Counted from the first letter of the stretch, positions 9,156 to 18,573 are shown. The stretch: 64,000 nt of DNA from Planctomycetota bacterium (GCA_027296055.1 JAPUJT010000187.1:1-64000); one strand, 5' to 3'. The notes: generated from the sequence alone by a model not told the origin. A program made the numbers and translations.

Positions 9156-11387
9156 ATGCGCAACCTATCGATTCTCGCACTCTGGGTGGGGCTCCTGATC
9201 CTGCTTGCTGCCGCATGCAGCGGTGGGGGAAGCAGCGGAAAGCGAGGGAGCAGCGTGACCGCGCTGCCCTGTGGATTCGGCCTCCTCGGGTCCCTGGAGG
9301 GGAGCGGTTCCGCCCTCCCGGACTTCACCGACACCGACGCGGTCTCTTTCTTCCGGATTTCGGACATCCCGCCCGAAGTGGTCGCCCTGGAGATTTCAGT
9401 GACCACGACGGCGGGGGATGCGGACCTGCACCTCGGCGGTGCGGGGACGGCTCCCGGAAGCACGAGGCTGTCCGACTACATCCTCTCGTCGCAAGAGGTC
9501 TTTCCGCAGAACGTCGACACGATCCGCGTGACCCTCGCGGGATCGGAGAGCCCCACGACGAGCCTGACCACCCCGACGCTGAGCGACTACCTCAGCGCAA
9601 ATCGCGGCATCCCGCTGGCCGTATGGGGCGTGCAGCCGGGTACGGCCTTCATCATCCAGGTCAACTGTGAGAACTCGGTGGCCCTTCCTTGCGGTCTCGA
9701 GGTTTCCGCCTCGGTTCCCGGCTCGGGGGCGGCCCCACCGGACTTCGGGGGCGGGACGGAGGTCCACTTCTTCGAGGTGCAGACCTTGCCGCCCGCGGCA
9801 GGCACCGTCTCGATCCTCGCCTCGACCCTGACGGGAGACGCGAATCTCTACATCGGGATGCCCGGAATGACGGCGCCTTCGAGCGACCCGGCGGATTATG
9901 TCTTCTCTTCCACGGCGTCGAGCGCCAGCTCCGCCAATGACCTGATCCTGATCGACAGCGGCGGTCTTCACGACGTCTTCGGCTTCACCAATCCCCTGAT
10001 CACCTTGCAGAACTATCTCTCGGCGGGGGGGACCCTCTGGGTCGCCGTGGCCGGGCTGTCCGACTTGAATGACTATACCCTGCGCGTGACTTGCTCCCCC
10101 GTGGACCCGATTCTCTGCGGTCAGGTGCGTGGAGGGACGGTGAACGGCACCTCACAGACCCCGCCGGATCTGGCCAACGGGATGGAAACGAGATTCTTCC
10201 AGCTCGATCGGCTGCCTTCGACGGCCACCAGCGTCACGCTCACCCTCCAGAGCAACGGTGATGCGGATCTCCACCTTGCCGGGCCGGGCGTCCTGCCCGG
10301 GAGCGCCGCTCCCGGCGACTACATCTTCTCCTCCACAGAGAGGAACCCTTCCAACCAGGACTCGATCACGATCGATCTCACGGGACTACAGAACGCCGCG
10401 GGCGCGATGAACCCGACCGTCAGCATCAACGACTACCTCCAGTCCGCCGTTCCGATGGGGATAGCCGTGGCGGGCTACGAAGATCCGTTCACCAACTTCA
10501 GCCTATCGGTCTCCTGCGTGGCGCCTCCTCTAGTGATGCCGATCAGTTGCGGTGGGGCGACTTCCCTCACTCTACTGGGGAACGGGGGCGGGGCTCCAAA
10601 TTTGAACAACCTGGTGCAGAACCTCTGGTTCGAGATCACCTCGATCCCGGCGGGCACGAACCGAATAGAGATCGGCATCTCCAACCAGACAGGGAACGTG
10701 AACCTCTACCTGGCGAACCCGGATGTCGTACCGGGCAGCCAGATCCTCGCCGACTACACGAGATCCAGTGTCAACTCGTTCTGGCCCGATCGGATCACCG
10801 TCTGCGACGGTGGCACGGCGAGCCTGTTCGGTATCTGGACCTCTCCTACGCTGCAGGACTACGTAATGTCCTCCGAAAACCTCTCCTTCGTCGTGGCGGG
10901 GATCGCCGTCCAGACGGACTTCACCGTGTCGGTGAAGTGCAATACCGGACCCGCGCAGGCCACGCCGACCCTGATCGACTGCGGGGATCTCATCCAGGAC
11001 CAGGTCGGTGGCTCCTCCCAGTTCCCGCCCGATTTCGACAACCCATCGGAGGTCAAGTTCTTCGAGATCCCACTCGCCTCCGTGCAGGCCGCGTCGTCGG
11101 TCGTCCGGTTCCGGATCGACCCGGCGACCGGGCAGGACGCCGACCTCTACCTCCTCCGCCCCGGGGCAACCCCGGGCTCGCTCTGCTACGCCGACTATAT
11201 CTTCCGGGACATCTCCGGAGGAAACGTCGACTGGATCCGCATCCGGGCTTCCGGGCTGGACACGTCCAACGGCGCAACGAGCACCGCCGCCCGACTCGCC
11301 GACTACCAGGCGGCCTCCACGAACCTCGGCTTCGCCGTCGCCGGTTGGGTGCCGACCGACTTCGCCCTCGACATCATCTGTAATTAG
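9156..11387 (+). CDS. Lipoprotein with five PPC-like cysteine-bounded repeats
   Basis: 743 residues, with a signal peptide ending LAAAC (Cys21 lipobox). The mature chain is five repeats of about 130-150 residues. Each starts with a CG dipeptide, contains a GDADLxL/GNVNLYL-like phrase and an SDYxxSS phrase, and ends with a VxC, so each repeat probably holds one disulphide. The pattern resembles bacterial pre-peptidase C-terminal (PPC) beta-sandwich domains, where the GDADLYL phrase is typical. No enzyme domain is present. Likely an exported outer-surface protein of binding or structural role. A GGAGG SD sits just before the ATG. Confidence 0.75.
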   Translation: MRNLSILALWVGLLILLAAACSGGGSSGKRGSSVTALPCGFGLLGSLEGSGSALPDFTDTDAVSFFRISDIPPEVVALEISVTTTAGDADLHLGGAGTAPGSTRLSDYILSSQEVFPQNVDTIRVTLAGSESPTTSLTTPTLSDYLSANRGIPLAVWGVQPGTAFIIQVNCENSVALPCGLEVSASVPGSGAAPPDFGGGTEVHFFEVQTLPPAAGTVSILASTLTGDANLYIGMPGMTAPSSDPADYVFSSTASSASSANDLILIDSGGLHDVFGFTNPLITLQNYLSAGGTLWVAVAGLSDLNDYTLRVTCSPVDPILCGQVRGGTVNGTSQTPPDLANGMETRFFQLDRLPSTATSVTLTLQSNGDADLHLAGPGVLPGSAAPGDYIFSSTERNPSNQDSITIDLTGLQNAAGAMNPTVSINDYLQSAVPMGIAVAGYEDPFTNFSLSVSCVAPPLVMPISCGGATSLTLLGNGGGAPNLNNLVQNLWFEITSIPAGTNRIEIGISNQTGNVNLYLANPDVVPGSQILADYTRSSVNSFWPDRITVCDGGTASLFGIWTSPTLQDYVMSSENLSFVVAGIAVQTDFTVSVKCNTGPAQATPTLIDCGDLIQDQVGGSSQFPPDFDNPSEVKFFEIPLASVQAASSVVRFRIDPATGQDADLYLLRPGATPGSLCYADYIFRDISGGNVDWIRIRASGLDTSNGATSTAARLADYQAASTNLGFAVAGWVPTDFALDIICN

Positions 11388-11423
11388 AGAAAAGAACCGC
11401 GGCTCAGGGTTCGTCTACCAGGT

Positions 11424-12304
11424 ATGAGCAAGACCACGGCTGCTATCATCGCGGGCCTCATCGCGACCCTCTTCTGGGGGTGCTACGAGTTCATGCCCCG
11501 GCCGGCCACGGACGTGGTGGAATCGTACGATCCGCTCTCCGATACCTGGAACGCAGAGGGGCGCATGCCGGGAGCCCGTGCCTCTCCCGCTTGTGCGGAG
11601 TCGGGGGGGTTCATCTACGTCTCCGGCGGAAAACACCTCAAGCCTGCACATGAGCACTCGCTTCAGCGGTTCGACCCGCTGGCTGGCACCTGGGAGGTGC
11701 TCGCCCCCATGTCAAAGAGGAGGGCATACCACGAGATGGTCTCCGTCGGAACGGATCTGTACGTTCTGGGCGGCTCGGGGACCACGGTGGAAGTCTTCGA
11801 TACGATCTCGGAGACCTGGTCCACGGCGCCCGACATGACGTTCAGCCGATCCTCCTTCGCGGCGGCCGAGTTGGCCAGGCGAGCCTCGACGACGTGGAAG
11901 CCTACGATCCAGGTCTGGGATCCTGGCAGGCCCTGATGCCCCTGCCGGGGCCGAGCTACGCGATCACGGCGGTCAGCGACGACGTTTTCGTCTATGCGGT
12001 GGGGCGGTTCGGCGCCCCTCAGGATGAATACGCCGTAGACATCTATGACCCATCGACCGACACGTGGACGATGGGTCCGCAGACCCCCTTCCCCTGCGTC
12101 AACTCCTCGGGCTCGGCCATCCTGGGCGCCGAGCTGTTCGTCCTCGCCTGTCCGCTAGACGGGCGAATTCCCTACCTCTACAGCTACGACACGATCGCCG
12201 GCCAGTGGTCCCTGCGGGCGACCAAGCACAACAGCGCCAGTGGTGTCGGCGTCGCGGCAAGCGGCACGAGTCTATACGTCTTCGGCGGCAGACTCAAATC
12301 CTAG
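11424..12304 (+). pseudogene. Kelch-repeat lipoprotein, disrupted by a frameshift/deletion near 11875-11895
   Basis: Two reading frames together encode one Kelch beta-propeller. Frame A (11424-11936) carries a signal/anchor segment with a LFWGC lipobox and repeats such as VVESYDPLSDTW and VYVLGG-like strands. Frame B resumes with LDDVEAYDPGLGSW near 11885 and continues Kelch repeats to the stop at 12304. At the junction (SSFAAAEL | ASLDDVEAYD) the usual 10-12 residue strand with the double glycine is missing. The simplest reading is therefore a deletion of about 30-40 bp that is not a multiple of three. Frame A ends at TGA 11934-11936. Could also be an assembly error. Confidence 0.65.
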
Positions 12305-12354
12305 AGACTGCTCGATTCCTCGCGTACCTGCTGGCATTGAATGGCCCAGGGTCG

Positions 12355-12996
12355 TCAATCGTCGTCGGGAGACTCGGCCTCGGTTTCGGGCGCTGGCGGC
12401 GGCTGCGGTTCAGCGGGGGGAGATTCGGGTTCGGGCGTGGCGTAGCTCCCCTCCGCCGCAGACCTCAAGGGGATGGGAAAGAAAAACAGATAGCCGGTCA
12501 GGGATCCATGGGTGCCGTGCTGATAGCCCAACAGTCCATGGGCTATCTTGAATGCCCCTCCGCTGAGCCGGCCACCATCCGTCTTGACCTCGTAATAAGA
12601 TGAGTTCATCAGGTGGCCCCGGAGGACACCGGTACTACTCGAGTACTCCAGGAGACGACCCTCCGAATCGTAGTAGGCCCATTCTGATCGTGACCGTATC
12701 AGGCCGAGCGGACCCGGAGAGACCCTAACCTGGGCTATGAACCCATCCTTCGTTCGCGCGACGAATCCTAGGCCAGTGACCAAGAATGGAATCCATACGG
12801 CCGTCTCGTCGACAAATCCACGCGACGATGGCGAAGTCCTTTTATAACGCTCCACCAAGTCGGTGGGCATGTCCTGATCGAGATACCTTAGCCGCATCAT
12901 CTTGCACCCGGCCGTCGCTCCCATGAGGAGGGCGGGCACGAGGATCATCCCGAGGAGACGGGACCGAGGCGACAGGATCGAACGGCTGTCGTCCAT
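12355..12996 (-). CDS. Hypothetical lipoprotein with acidic Pro-rich tail
   Basis: 213 residues, unrecognised. The N-terminus has an export signal with an MGATAGC lipobox. The centre (about residues 60-170) is a beta-rich globular region with Tyr/Gly motifs (SEWAYYDSEGRLLEYSSS) reminiscent of MORN-like or antitoxin-type strands, but not enough to name. The last 35 residues are Pro/Glu-rich and end EAESPDDD. It is the last gene of a minus-strand run and its start is adjacent to the stop of the cohesin lipoprotein, so the three genes (protease, cohesin, this one) are probably co-transcribed. Confidence 0.65.
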   Translation of the reverse strand: MDDSRSILSPRSRLLGMILVPALLMGATAGCKMMRLRYLDQDMPTDLVERYKRTSPSSRGFVDETAVWIPFLVTGLGFVARTKDGFIAQVRVSPGPLGLIRSRSEWAYYDSEGRLLEYSSSTGVLRGHLMNSSYYEVKTDGGRLSGGAFKIAHGLLGYQHGTHGSLTGYLFFFPIPLRSAAEGSYATPEPESPPAEPQPPPAPETEAESPDDD

Positions 12997-13818
12997 CTAG
13001 TCGATGACGAGCCAGCGGGAGCCGCTGACGAAGGGGCGGGGGGTAGCAGGCCCTATCGAGAGGGCCGGGAAGTCGTTGTTGAAGACCTCGAGGGCGTTGC
13101 CGGTGATGATCGAGGCGTCCCCCTGTGAGCCAATGGCCCGGAGGACGAGGCGCGACAGCTCGATCGTTCCCGTGAGGGACTGCCCGAGACTGGGGGCGTA
13201 CGTGCCAAGGACCTCCACCTCGCCGGGGGTGTCGGACCGGACAGCCAGCGGCGCCTGGACGTCCGAACCTGCGTTCGCTGCGACAAACTCGAAGTGGGCA
13301 GGATCAAAGGTGACCAGGGCCCTGTAGGAGCCGAACGTCTTGCTCCCCGCGTCGAGAATGAGCGGGACCGTGACTGTCTTGCCCTGCTCGACCGGCCCGA
13401 TCCCGAGCTGGAAATCGAAGTCCCCCTCCGTCAGTGGAGAGGCCGTGTCTGCGTAGACCAGGGCCGTGGCCTGAAACAATCCGTTCGTGACGGTGAGCAT
13501 CGCCGTCCCGGCGCCCCGCCGGGTGACGAGGCCCTCGGGGGAGACGTCCGCCACGGCCATGGAGGAGGTCGCGTACGTCGTCCCTTCCGTGGAGGCCGTG
13601 AGGTCGACCGTCCTGCCGGTGTCCGTCAATCCGGTCACCCGGAGCTGGACCGTGGACGAGACGTCACGGAGCATCACGGCGGCCGGGGCGATCTCGATCG
13701 ACTGGACCGTACCGAGAGGCGTACGGCTCCCGCTGCTGCTGCCCCCGCCGCAGGAGACGACGAAGAGGCAGACGAAAAGGAGCGCTGCCGACCCTTTGAT
13801 GATTCGGGTATTGCTCAT
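12997..13818 (-). CDS. Lipoprotein with Big_2 domain and cohesin-like domain
   Basis: 273 residues. Lipobox VVSC with Cys23 then a Gly/Ser linker. Residues about 38-125 fit a bacterial Ig-like group 2 domain (IEIAPAAVML..., VADVSPEGLVTRRGAGTAMLT). Residues about 132-262 fit a type I cohesin-like jelly roll: GPVEQGKTVTVPLILD, YRALVTFDPAHFEFV, GEVEVLG, ELSRLVLRAIG. It starts 1 bp after the stop of an upstream secreted metalloprotease that ends in a dockerin, so the two are translationally linked. The likely role is a membrane-anchored receptor that retains the dockerin protein at the cell surface (inference). Confidence 0.75.
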   Translation of the reverse strand: MSNTRIIKGSAALLFVCLFVVSCGGGSSSGSRTPLGTVQSIEIAPAAVMLRDVSSTVQLRVTGLTDTGRTVDLTASTEGTTYATSSMAVADVSPEGLVTRRGAGTAMLTVTNGLFQATALVYADTASPLTEGDFDFQLGIGPVEQGKTVTVPLILDAGSKTFGSYRALVTFDPAHFEFVAANAGSDVQAPLAVRSDTPGEVEVLGTYAPSLGQSLTGTIELSRLVLRAIGSQGDASIITGNALEVFNNDFPALSIGPATPRPFVSGSRWLVID

Positions 13819-13819
13819 T

Positions 13820-16594
13820 CTAGAAACCGATCACTCCCGCTGCCTTCGCCCGTATGGCGGCAGCGTCCCTGGCGTCCAGCGATCCGTTCCGATCGGCGTC
13901 GCCTAGAAGGAATTGAACTGTCGTGAGGACGCGCAGGCCGAGCACGGCCTCCGCCACTATGCGGGCATCGGTGTCGTTCACGACGCCGTCCCCGTTGACG
14001 TCTCCCGCCTGCCGATCGAGCCGGTAGTCGATCCGGAGGACCGGCTTGATCCGTGTGACTGCGGGATTCTCCCGGAACCGATCGTACCCACTATCCCACG
14101 AGAAGAGGTTGTCGGTCCCGTAGGGCCCGTCCATCCGGAAGGAGACCGTGCCTTCGGCGATGCGATCGTGAAGGGCGGGGAGCTGGGCCGACGAGACCGC
14201 GAAGACGTTCGTCTGACCCGGCACCAGATCGCTGTTCAAGAGGGCAGGATCGAGGGTGTAGAGGGTCCGGGCGCTCAGGATGCCGTTATAACCCTCCTGC
14301 CTCCAGTCCGCGTCGATCTCGACCGCCAGAAGCTTCAGCGCCCAGAGTCCGCCGGTGGGTCCCTTGCTCGAGACGTCCTGCCCCATGAACTCCACCGCTG
14401 CGGAATCGAAGATCATGTTGGAGGTGCCGCCCGGCACGAACGGGAGCCGGAACAAAGCGGCCCCGTGATAGTCGAAGGAGGAGAGGTACCCGGCGTAAAC
14501 GTCGTCATCCCCGAAGAAGTTGGACTGCGGCCTGTCGCTACGGACGAATCCAATGTCCGCCTCTTCCGGCGAGATGAGGATTTGCCCGGGGGGAAACGCC
14601 GTCACATCCACCGTCCAGGAGCCGGTGGCTCCTGTGTCGTCCGTCACGATGACGGTGACCGGGTAGGTCCCGCTGCTGGCATACCAGTGGGTCACGGTGT
14701 CCGTGCTCGTGGTAGTGACCGTCCCGTCCCCGAAGTCCCAATCGTAGCTCTGGATCGTGCCATCATCGGAGACGACCGCGGTAAAGACGACGGGAAGAGG
14801 AGCCACCCCGACAGGGGGCTGGGCAATGATCCGGACGAACGGGTCGGTGTCGGGCGGAGGCCCGATTCCCCGCTCCCACATCCGCAGCTCGATGATGTAC
14901 TTGTTCGCCCCGTAGAAGAGATCGATGTCGGCCTGCACGACGCCGAATCTCCCGTCGAGGAATCTGGGGCCGGACGGAGGAAGATAGAAGAGACCCTCCC
15001 AGGCGGCCCGATCGATGAAGGCGGGGCCGATGTCCTTCCGGATGTCCCAGAGGACGCCTCCCCAGACCTCGCCCCCGCGGTGCGGCTCGAAGCCGTTGGC
15101 GATCAGGAAGTCGGGATAGATCCTCGGGGGCGTGAAATTCTTGTTGTCGAGGTTGCGGAGGAACGGGCGGGTCAGGATCACCGCCTCGCCCAGCTCGGGG
15201 TCGCCGTTGAAGGTGCCGCCGAAGAAGTCGGCGGCTCCCTCGTTCATCCCCCCCACCTCGTTGAAGCCGTACCCCATCGAGATCGCCCGGTCAAACATGA
15301 AGTGGCAGTACTCGTGGTAGATCACGTCGTCCGCGGCGAAGTCGGTGAAGTTCACGCCATCCCCGTCTCCGAAGTAGATCCCCGAACCGTTGTAGTAGGC
15401 GTTGTTGAACATGAACCCGTCGTGGACGATGGCGGGGAGCTGGATGTCGGCCCCTGTGAACAGGAGCGTGGACTGCAAGTAATCGTGAAAGAGATTCACG
15501 TGATAAAAGACATTGAGCTCGTCGAAGCGCGTGTTGAAGACGGGGTAGCTCCACAATACATCGGGGGGGCCGCTGTAGCTGACCGCAGGGGCGTCGTCGT
15601 TGAACACTCGCGTGTAGGGACCCTGCATCGAGGTGGTGACCGATGCGGCCCCGGCATCGTCGTAGTTTCCCAGGGCGTCCGTCACGACCACATTGCCGCT
15701 GCGCGTCACGTACGCATCACGGAAGGGGAGATTCGTGAGTCCCGGGTCGCGGACCCAGTTGTTCAGCCAGACATCCCCCGAGACATTGCCATACATGATC
15801 TGGTCCTGGGCCTCGAGGATCTCTCCGCTCTTTGCATCGACATAGACGAGCCAGCGAGCGAACGGCTCCCTCGTCGGGAACTCGATCTTCCAGGCGAGGT
15901 GGTAGCCGCCATGGAGCGGGTAGATGACGAGGGAGTATGCGGGGGGTTCGTCGAGGTCCTCTGGCCTCGTCCCAGGAGCGAGATGCTCCAGGGCGAAGTC
16001 GAGGGCCCCCTCTCGCGTGAGCGCGGGATTCGTGCCGAGGTTGTCCGGGATGCCCGGGAAATATCTCCCTGACGCCGCGACCGCCTCTCTCAGGATGAGC
16101 CCTCCGGGGCCGGGCCTCCTGCGCAGGCTCACCGTATACCCGCCTCCGACCACGGGCAGGGGGCCGTGGTACTGCAGCAGGGACACATGATCCGTGCTCG
16201 GGCGGGCAGTGACTCTCCAGACCCTCAGGGGAGCGGTGCGTGGATCACTCCAGACGCCCGGCGCCAGGGGATCCGGGATGATCAGGTCCGATTGCTCCGT
16301 CAGGAATCGTAGGGCGCCCTCCGCAGCCGATCCCACGAAAGGTCGCGAGAGCTTGCCGGAGAGTGCGGCGGGACTCCCTGTCCCGGTATCCCACAGGACC
16401 TCCACTCTCCCGTCACGGGCCTCCTCGAGCTCGGCCAGGGCCGCCGTCTGCCCCGCGGTGGGGGCGCGGCCAGGGGCAGCGGGCAATGGATGGTTTCCGG
16501 GAAAGGGGAACGGCCCCTCCTGTGCCCAGGCGGCCACAGGCAGGGAGAGCAGGATTGTGGCGCCCAGGAGGGCCCTCGTCGCTGTCGCTCTCAA
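13820..16594 (-). CDS. Secreted metalloprotease (FTP/M4-M36-like) with PKD, DNRLRE-like and dockerin domains
   Basis: About 924 residues. The order is signal peptide, FTP-like propeptide, gluzincin catalytic domain with HEYCH near residue 427 and a downstream NEGAADFFGG supplying the Glu ligand, PKD domain (about nt 14560-14850, YDWDFGDG), a DNRLRE-like beta domain, and a C-terminal type I dockerin. The dockerin has two calcium loops, DVNGDGVVNDTD and DADRNGSLDARD, spanning about nt 13823-14012. I start at TTG 16594: it has AAGGGGGGA just upstream and gives a clean signal peptide (ATRALLGATILLSLPVAAWAQ region). In-frame ATGs at 16657 and 16639 lack an SD and lie upstream of the predicted transcription start. 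Cohesin partner gene lies 1 bp downstream. Confidence 0.85.
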   Translation of the reverse strand: MRATATRALLGATILLSLPVAAWAQEGPFPFPGNHPLPAAPGRAPTAGQTAALAELEEARDGRVEVLWDTGTGSPAALSGKLSRPFVGSAAEGALRFLTEQSDLIIPDPLAPGVWSDPRTAPLRVWRVTARPSTDHVSLLQYHGPLPVVGGGYTVSLRRRPGPGGLILREAVAASGRYFPGIPDNLGTNPALTREGALDFALEHLAPGTRPEDLDEPPAYSLVIYPLHGGYHLAWKIEFPTREPFARWLVYVDAKSGEILEAQDQIMYGNVSGDVWLNNWVRDPGLTNLPFRDAYVTRSGNVVVTDALGNYDDAGAASVTTSMQGPYTRVFNDDAPAVSYSGPPDVLWSYPVFNTRFDELNVFYHVNLFHDYLQSTLLFTGADIQLPAIVHDGFMFNNAYYNGSGIYFGDGDGVNFTDFAADDVIYHEYCHFMFDRAISMGYGFNEVGGMNEGAADFFGGTFNGDPELGEAVILTRPFLRNLDNKNFTPPRIYPDFLIANGFEPHRGGEVWGGVLWDIRKDIGPAFIDRAAWEGLFYLPPSGPRFLDGRFGVVQADIDLFYGANKYIIELRMWERGIGPPPDTDPFVRIIAQPPVGVAPLPVVFTAVVSDDGTIQSYDWDFGDGTVTTTSTDTVTHWYASSGTYPVTVIVTDDTGATGSWTVDVTAFPPGQILISPEEADIGFVRSDRPQSNFFGDDDVYAGYLSSFDYHGAALFRLPFVPGGTSNMIFDSAAVEFMGQDVSSKGPTGGLWALKLLAVEIDADWRQEGYNGILSARTLYTLDPALLNSDLVPGQTNVFAVSSAQLPALHDRIAEGTVSFRMDGPYGTDNLFSWDSGYDRFRENPAVTRIKPVLRIDYRLDRQAGDVNGDGVVNDTDARIVAEAVLGLRVLTTVQFLLGDADRNGSLDARDAAAIRAKAAGVIGF

Positions 16595-16637
16595 TCGTCC
16601 CCCCTTGAACCAGGTGAAAATTGCTTCGGAAGCCTCC

Positions 16638-16667
16638 ATAGTAGTGAGCGACGGCATGCCGAGTCAA
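16638..16667 (-). promoter_or_regulatory. Promoter for the dockerin protease operon
   Basis: On the minus strand TTGACT (16667-16662), an 18-bp spacer and TACTAT (16643-16638). Transcription would begin near 16631, about 37 nt before the proposed TTG start and downstream of the two alternative ATGs, which supports the TTG call. Confidence 0.5.
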
Positions 16668-16720
16668 GGCAGGTCTTGTCTCCATACTGTAAACACTCCC
16701 CGGGGAGGCCCTGTCGCCCC

Positions 16721-16749
16721 TTGACAGGTGCCGCCGGTCCGAACATTAT
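16721..16749 (+). promoter_or_regulatory. Promoter for the HEAT/Cys-rich secreted protein
   Basis: TTGACA (16721-16726) with CATTAT (16744-16749) at 17 bp. A TATGAT at 16747-16752 is a better hexamer but needs a 20-bp spacer. Leader length to the ATG at 16834 would be about 78 nt. Confidence 0.45.
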
Positions 16750-16833
16750 GATGGGAGATTCTTTTCCACCCACGCGCCCCGGACCGGGGACCGGAGTGCG
16801 ACGGCCGCTTCTAACCGCCGAAAGGACAGGAAG

Positions 16834-18573
16834 ATGAGATTCCGGACACTCCTCTACGGGCTTCTGATGGTCTGTCTCTTCGCCGCCCCCGCCGTCGCGC
16901 AGGCGGGCGCCCTTCGAGCGGACGAGGAGCAGGTACCCAAGGGGCCTCGCCTGAAGACTCTCAAGACCGACCTCCAGAAGGCGATCCTGGCGCAGAACAA
17001 GCAGCGGATCGAGGAGGCTCTCTTTCAGTATCGAGTGGTGGGAGGCCGCAAGGCCATCCGCTCGCTGATGGCTATCCTCCCGAAAATCCCCACGAACATG
17101 AACACGGCCTACTGGCAGGTGATCAACGGAATTGCCGCCTTCGAAGACGAGGAGGGCCTCGTCGAGCTTGCAGCGAAGATCATCGAGAACAAGTCCAAGG
17201 GCCTGTCACGCGACCTCATGTATGGGCTCCGGAACAACCGGGACTCGAGGGTGATTCACGCCCACACCGTGATCCTCGCCAAGGGGAACGCTGCGCTCCA
17301 GCAGATGTCGATCGATCAACTTACCGACATCCGCGTCATCGAGTCGGTGGACGCGATCATCGCCGCCTGGAAGGACGGAAGCTTGAAAAAGTCGATCGCC
17401 TGGTGGGCGGATCGATCCCTCCAGATCTTGACGGGAGCGAACCTCGGCAACGACCCGGAGCGGTGGCACGAATGGTGGCAGTATCAGAGGGAGAAGGGTC
17501 TCCCCAAGTCGAAGGACGATGACGACTACAGCGGGATGGCCACCGACAACCTGGACCCGATCCGGAAGTACGAATTCAAGATCCTCAAGAAGATGCCGAA
17601 AGGCCGGGTGGTGGTGCTGCACAACGACTGCGAAAAGTGCGATTTCGACACCATCCAGAACATCCTGGGGCGGATGAATATTCCCCATACGGTCGTCACC
17701 CGCAAGGAATTCGAGAAGCCCTCCTACACTCTGAAGGGCGTCATGGCCCTTGTGGTCAACTGCACTCGAGTCAAACCCCTCTGCCACTGCCCGACCTGCG
17801 TACCCGGCGGGACCAGGACGGACCGGGCGTACAGGTGCACCCAGTGCGACAAGCACGACTCGTACAACCACCTGATGAATTCGAAGGGGATCAAGAAGAT
17901 CAAGCGGTTCGTCGAGAAGGGCGGGAACCTCTTCACGGAAGACTGGGGCGTGAAGGAGATCATCGAGATCAACTGGCCCAAGTTCCTGGTGTCTGGCAGC
18001 TATCTGAAGGAGCAACAGGTCGACATTGCACCGGCCAGGGGGCGCACGTCCCATCCCCTGATGCGGGGGGTCTTTGCAGACCCCGCGGATCGCCTCGCCG
18101 ATGGCGACGACAATGACGACAACGGAGACGGCGGGAAGCCCGATCCGGAAGACCAGAGGACCAAGGACGGCAAGAAGACCCTGACGCCGCAGGACGAAGA
18201 GGAGATCATCCGCCGCATCCGCACCCTCAACCACGAGTGGAAGGTGGATGACGAGAGCCCGTATCTGAAGATCAAGAATCCCCGAGAGGTCGCCAAGCTA
18301 TTGGAGAGCGAAAAGATAGGCAAGCTCGCCAATGGCCACGACGGCGTGGCGGTGACCTTCTTTCCCCGCCGTGTGGGCGCGGGAAGCGGAGCGGCGAGCG
18401 ATGGCGTCGAGCGGAGGCCCTCAGGCAGGGTCCTGCACGTCCTCAGCCACTTCGGGAAGCAGGCCTCGCTCGAGGACGAATACGCCCTCCAAAACCTCCT
18501 GTTGAACTTCCTGCTCGAGGCGAACCGGTACTGGTACAAGGCGAAGCAGGCGAAGGAAAAAGCAAAGAAATAG
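16834..18573 (+). CDS. Secreted protein with HEAT-like helical domain and Cys-rich GATase-like domain
   Basis: 579 residues with a cleavable signal peptide (…AAPAVAQA). Residues about 40-225 are helical repeats of HEAT/Armadillo type (GLVELAAKIIENKSKGLSRD, AWWADRSLQILTG). Residues about 245-420 look like a class-I amidotransferase-type alpha/beta fold of the sort seen in DUF4159/ThuA-like planctomycete proteins (RVVVLHND, IKKIKRFVEKGGNLFTEDWG). It carries an inserted cysteine cluster: CEKC, then CHCPTC and CTQC, which could bind zinc or another metal. A Asp/Gly-rich acidic linker (DGDDNDDNGDGG) follows. Function unknown. SD AGGAAG precedes the ATG and a strong terminator follows. Confidence 0.65.
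   Translation: MRFRTLLYGLLMVCLFAAPAVAQAGALRADEEQVPKGPRLKTLKTDLQKAILAQNKQRIEEALFQYRVVGGRKAIRSLMAILPKIPTNMNTAYWQVINGIAAFEDEEGLVELAAKIIENKSKGLSRDLMYGLRNNRDSRVIHAHTVILAKGNAALQQMSIDQLTDIRVIESVDAIIAAWKDGSLKKSIAWWADRSLQILTGANLGNDPERWHEWWQYQREKGLPKSKDDDDYSGMATDNLDPIRKYEFKILKKMPKGRVVVLHNDCEKCDFDTIQNILGRMNIPHTVVTRKEFEKPSYTLKGVMALVVNCTRVKPLCHCPTCVPGGTRTDRAYRCTQCDKHDSYNHLMNSKGIKKIKRFVEKGGNLFTEDWGVKEIIEINWPKFLVSGSYLKEQQVDIAPARGRTSHPLMRGVFADPADRLADGDDNDDNGDGGKPDPEDQRTKDGKKTLTPQDEEEIIRRIRTLNHEWKVDDESPYLKIKNPREVAKLLESEKIGKLANGHDGVAVTFFPRRVGAGSGAASDGVERRPSGRVLHVLSHFGKQASLEDEYALQNLLLNFLLEANRYWYKAKQAKEKAKK

Noticed and set aside
11934-11936. Selenocysteine TGA in the Kelch gene, given selB in the window
   Set aside because: The Kelch repeats resume in another frame before this TGA, so a frameshift explains the break; no hairpin follows.
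13913-16072. A 719-codon plus-strand open frame
   Set aside because: It is antisense to the dockerin metalloprotease, whose domains and motifs are clear; the plus frame has no recognisable domain and is a high-GC shadow.
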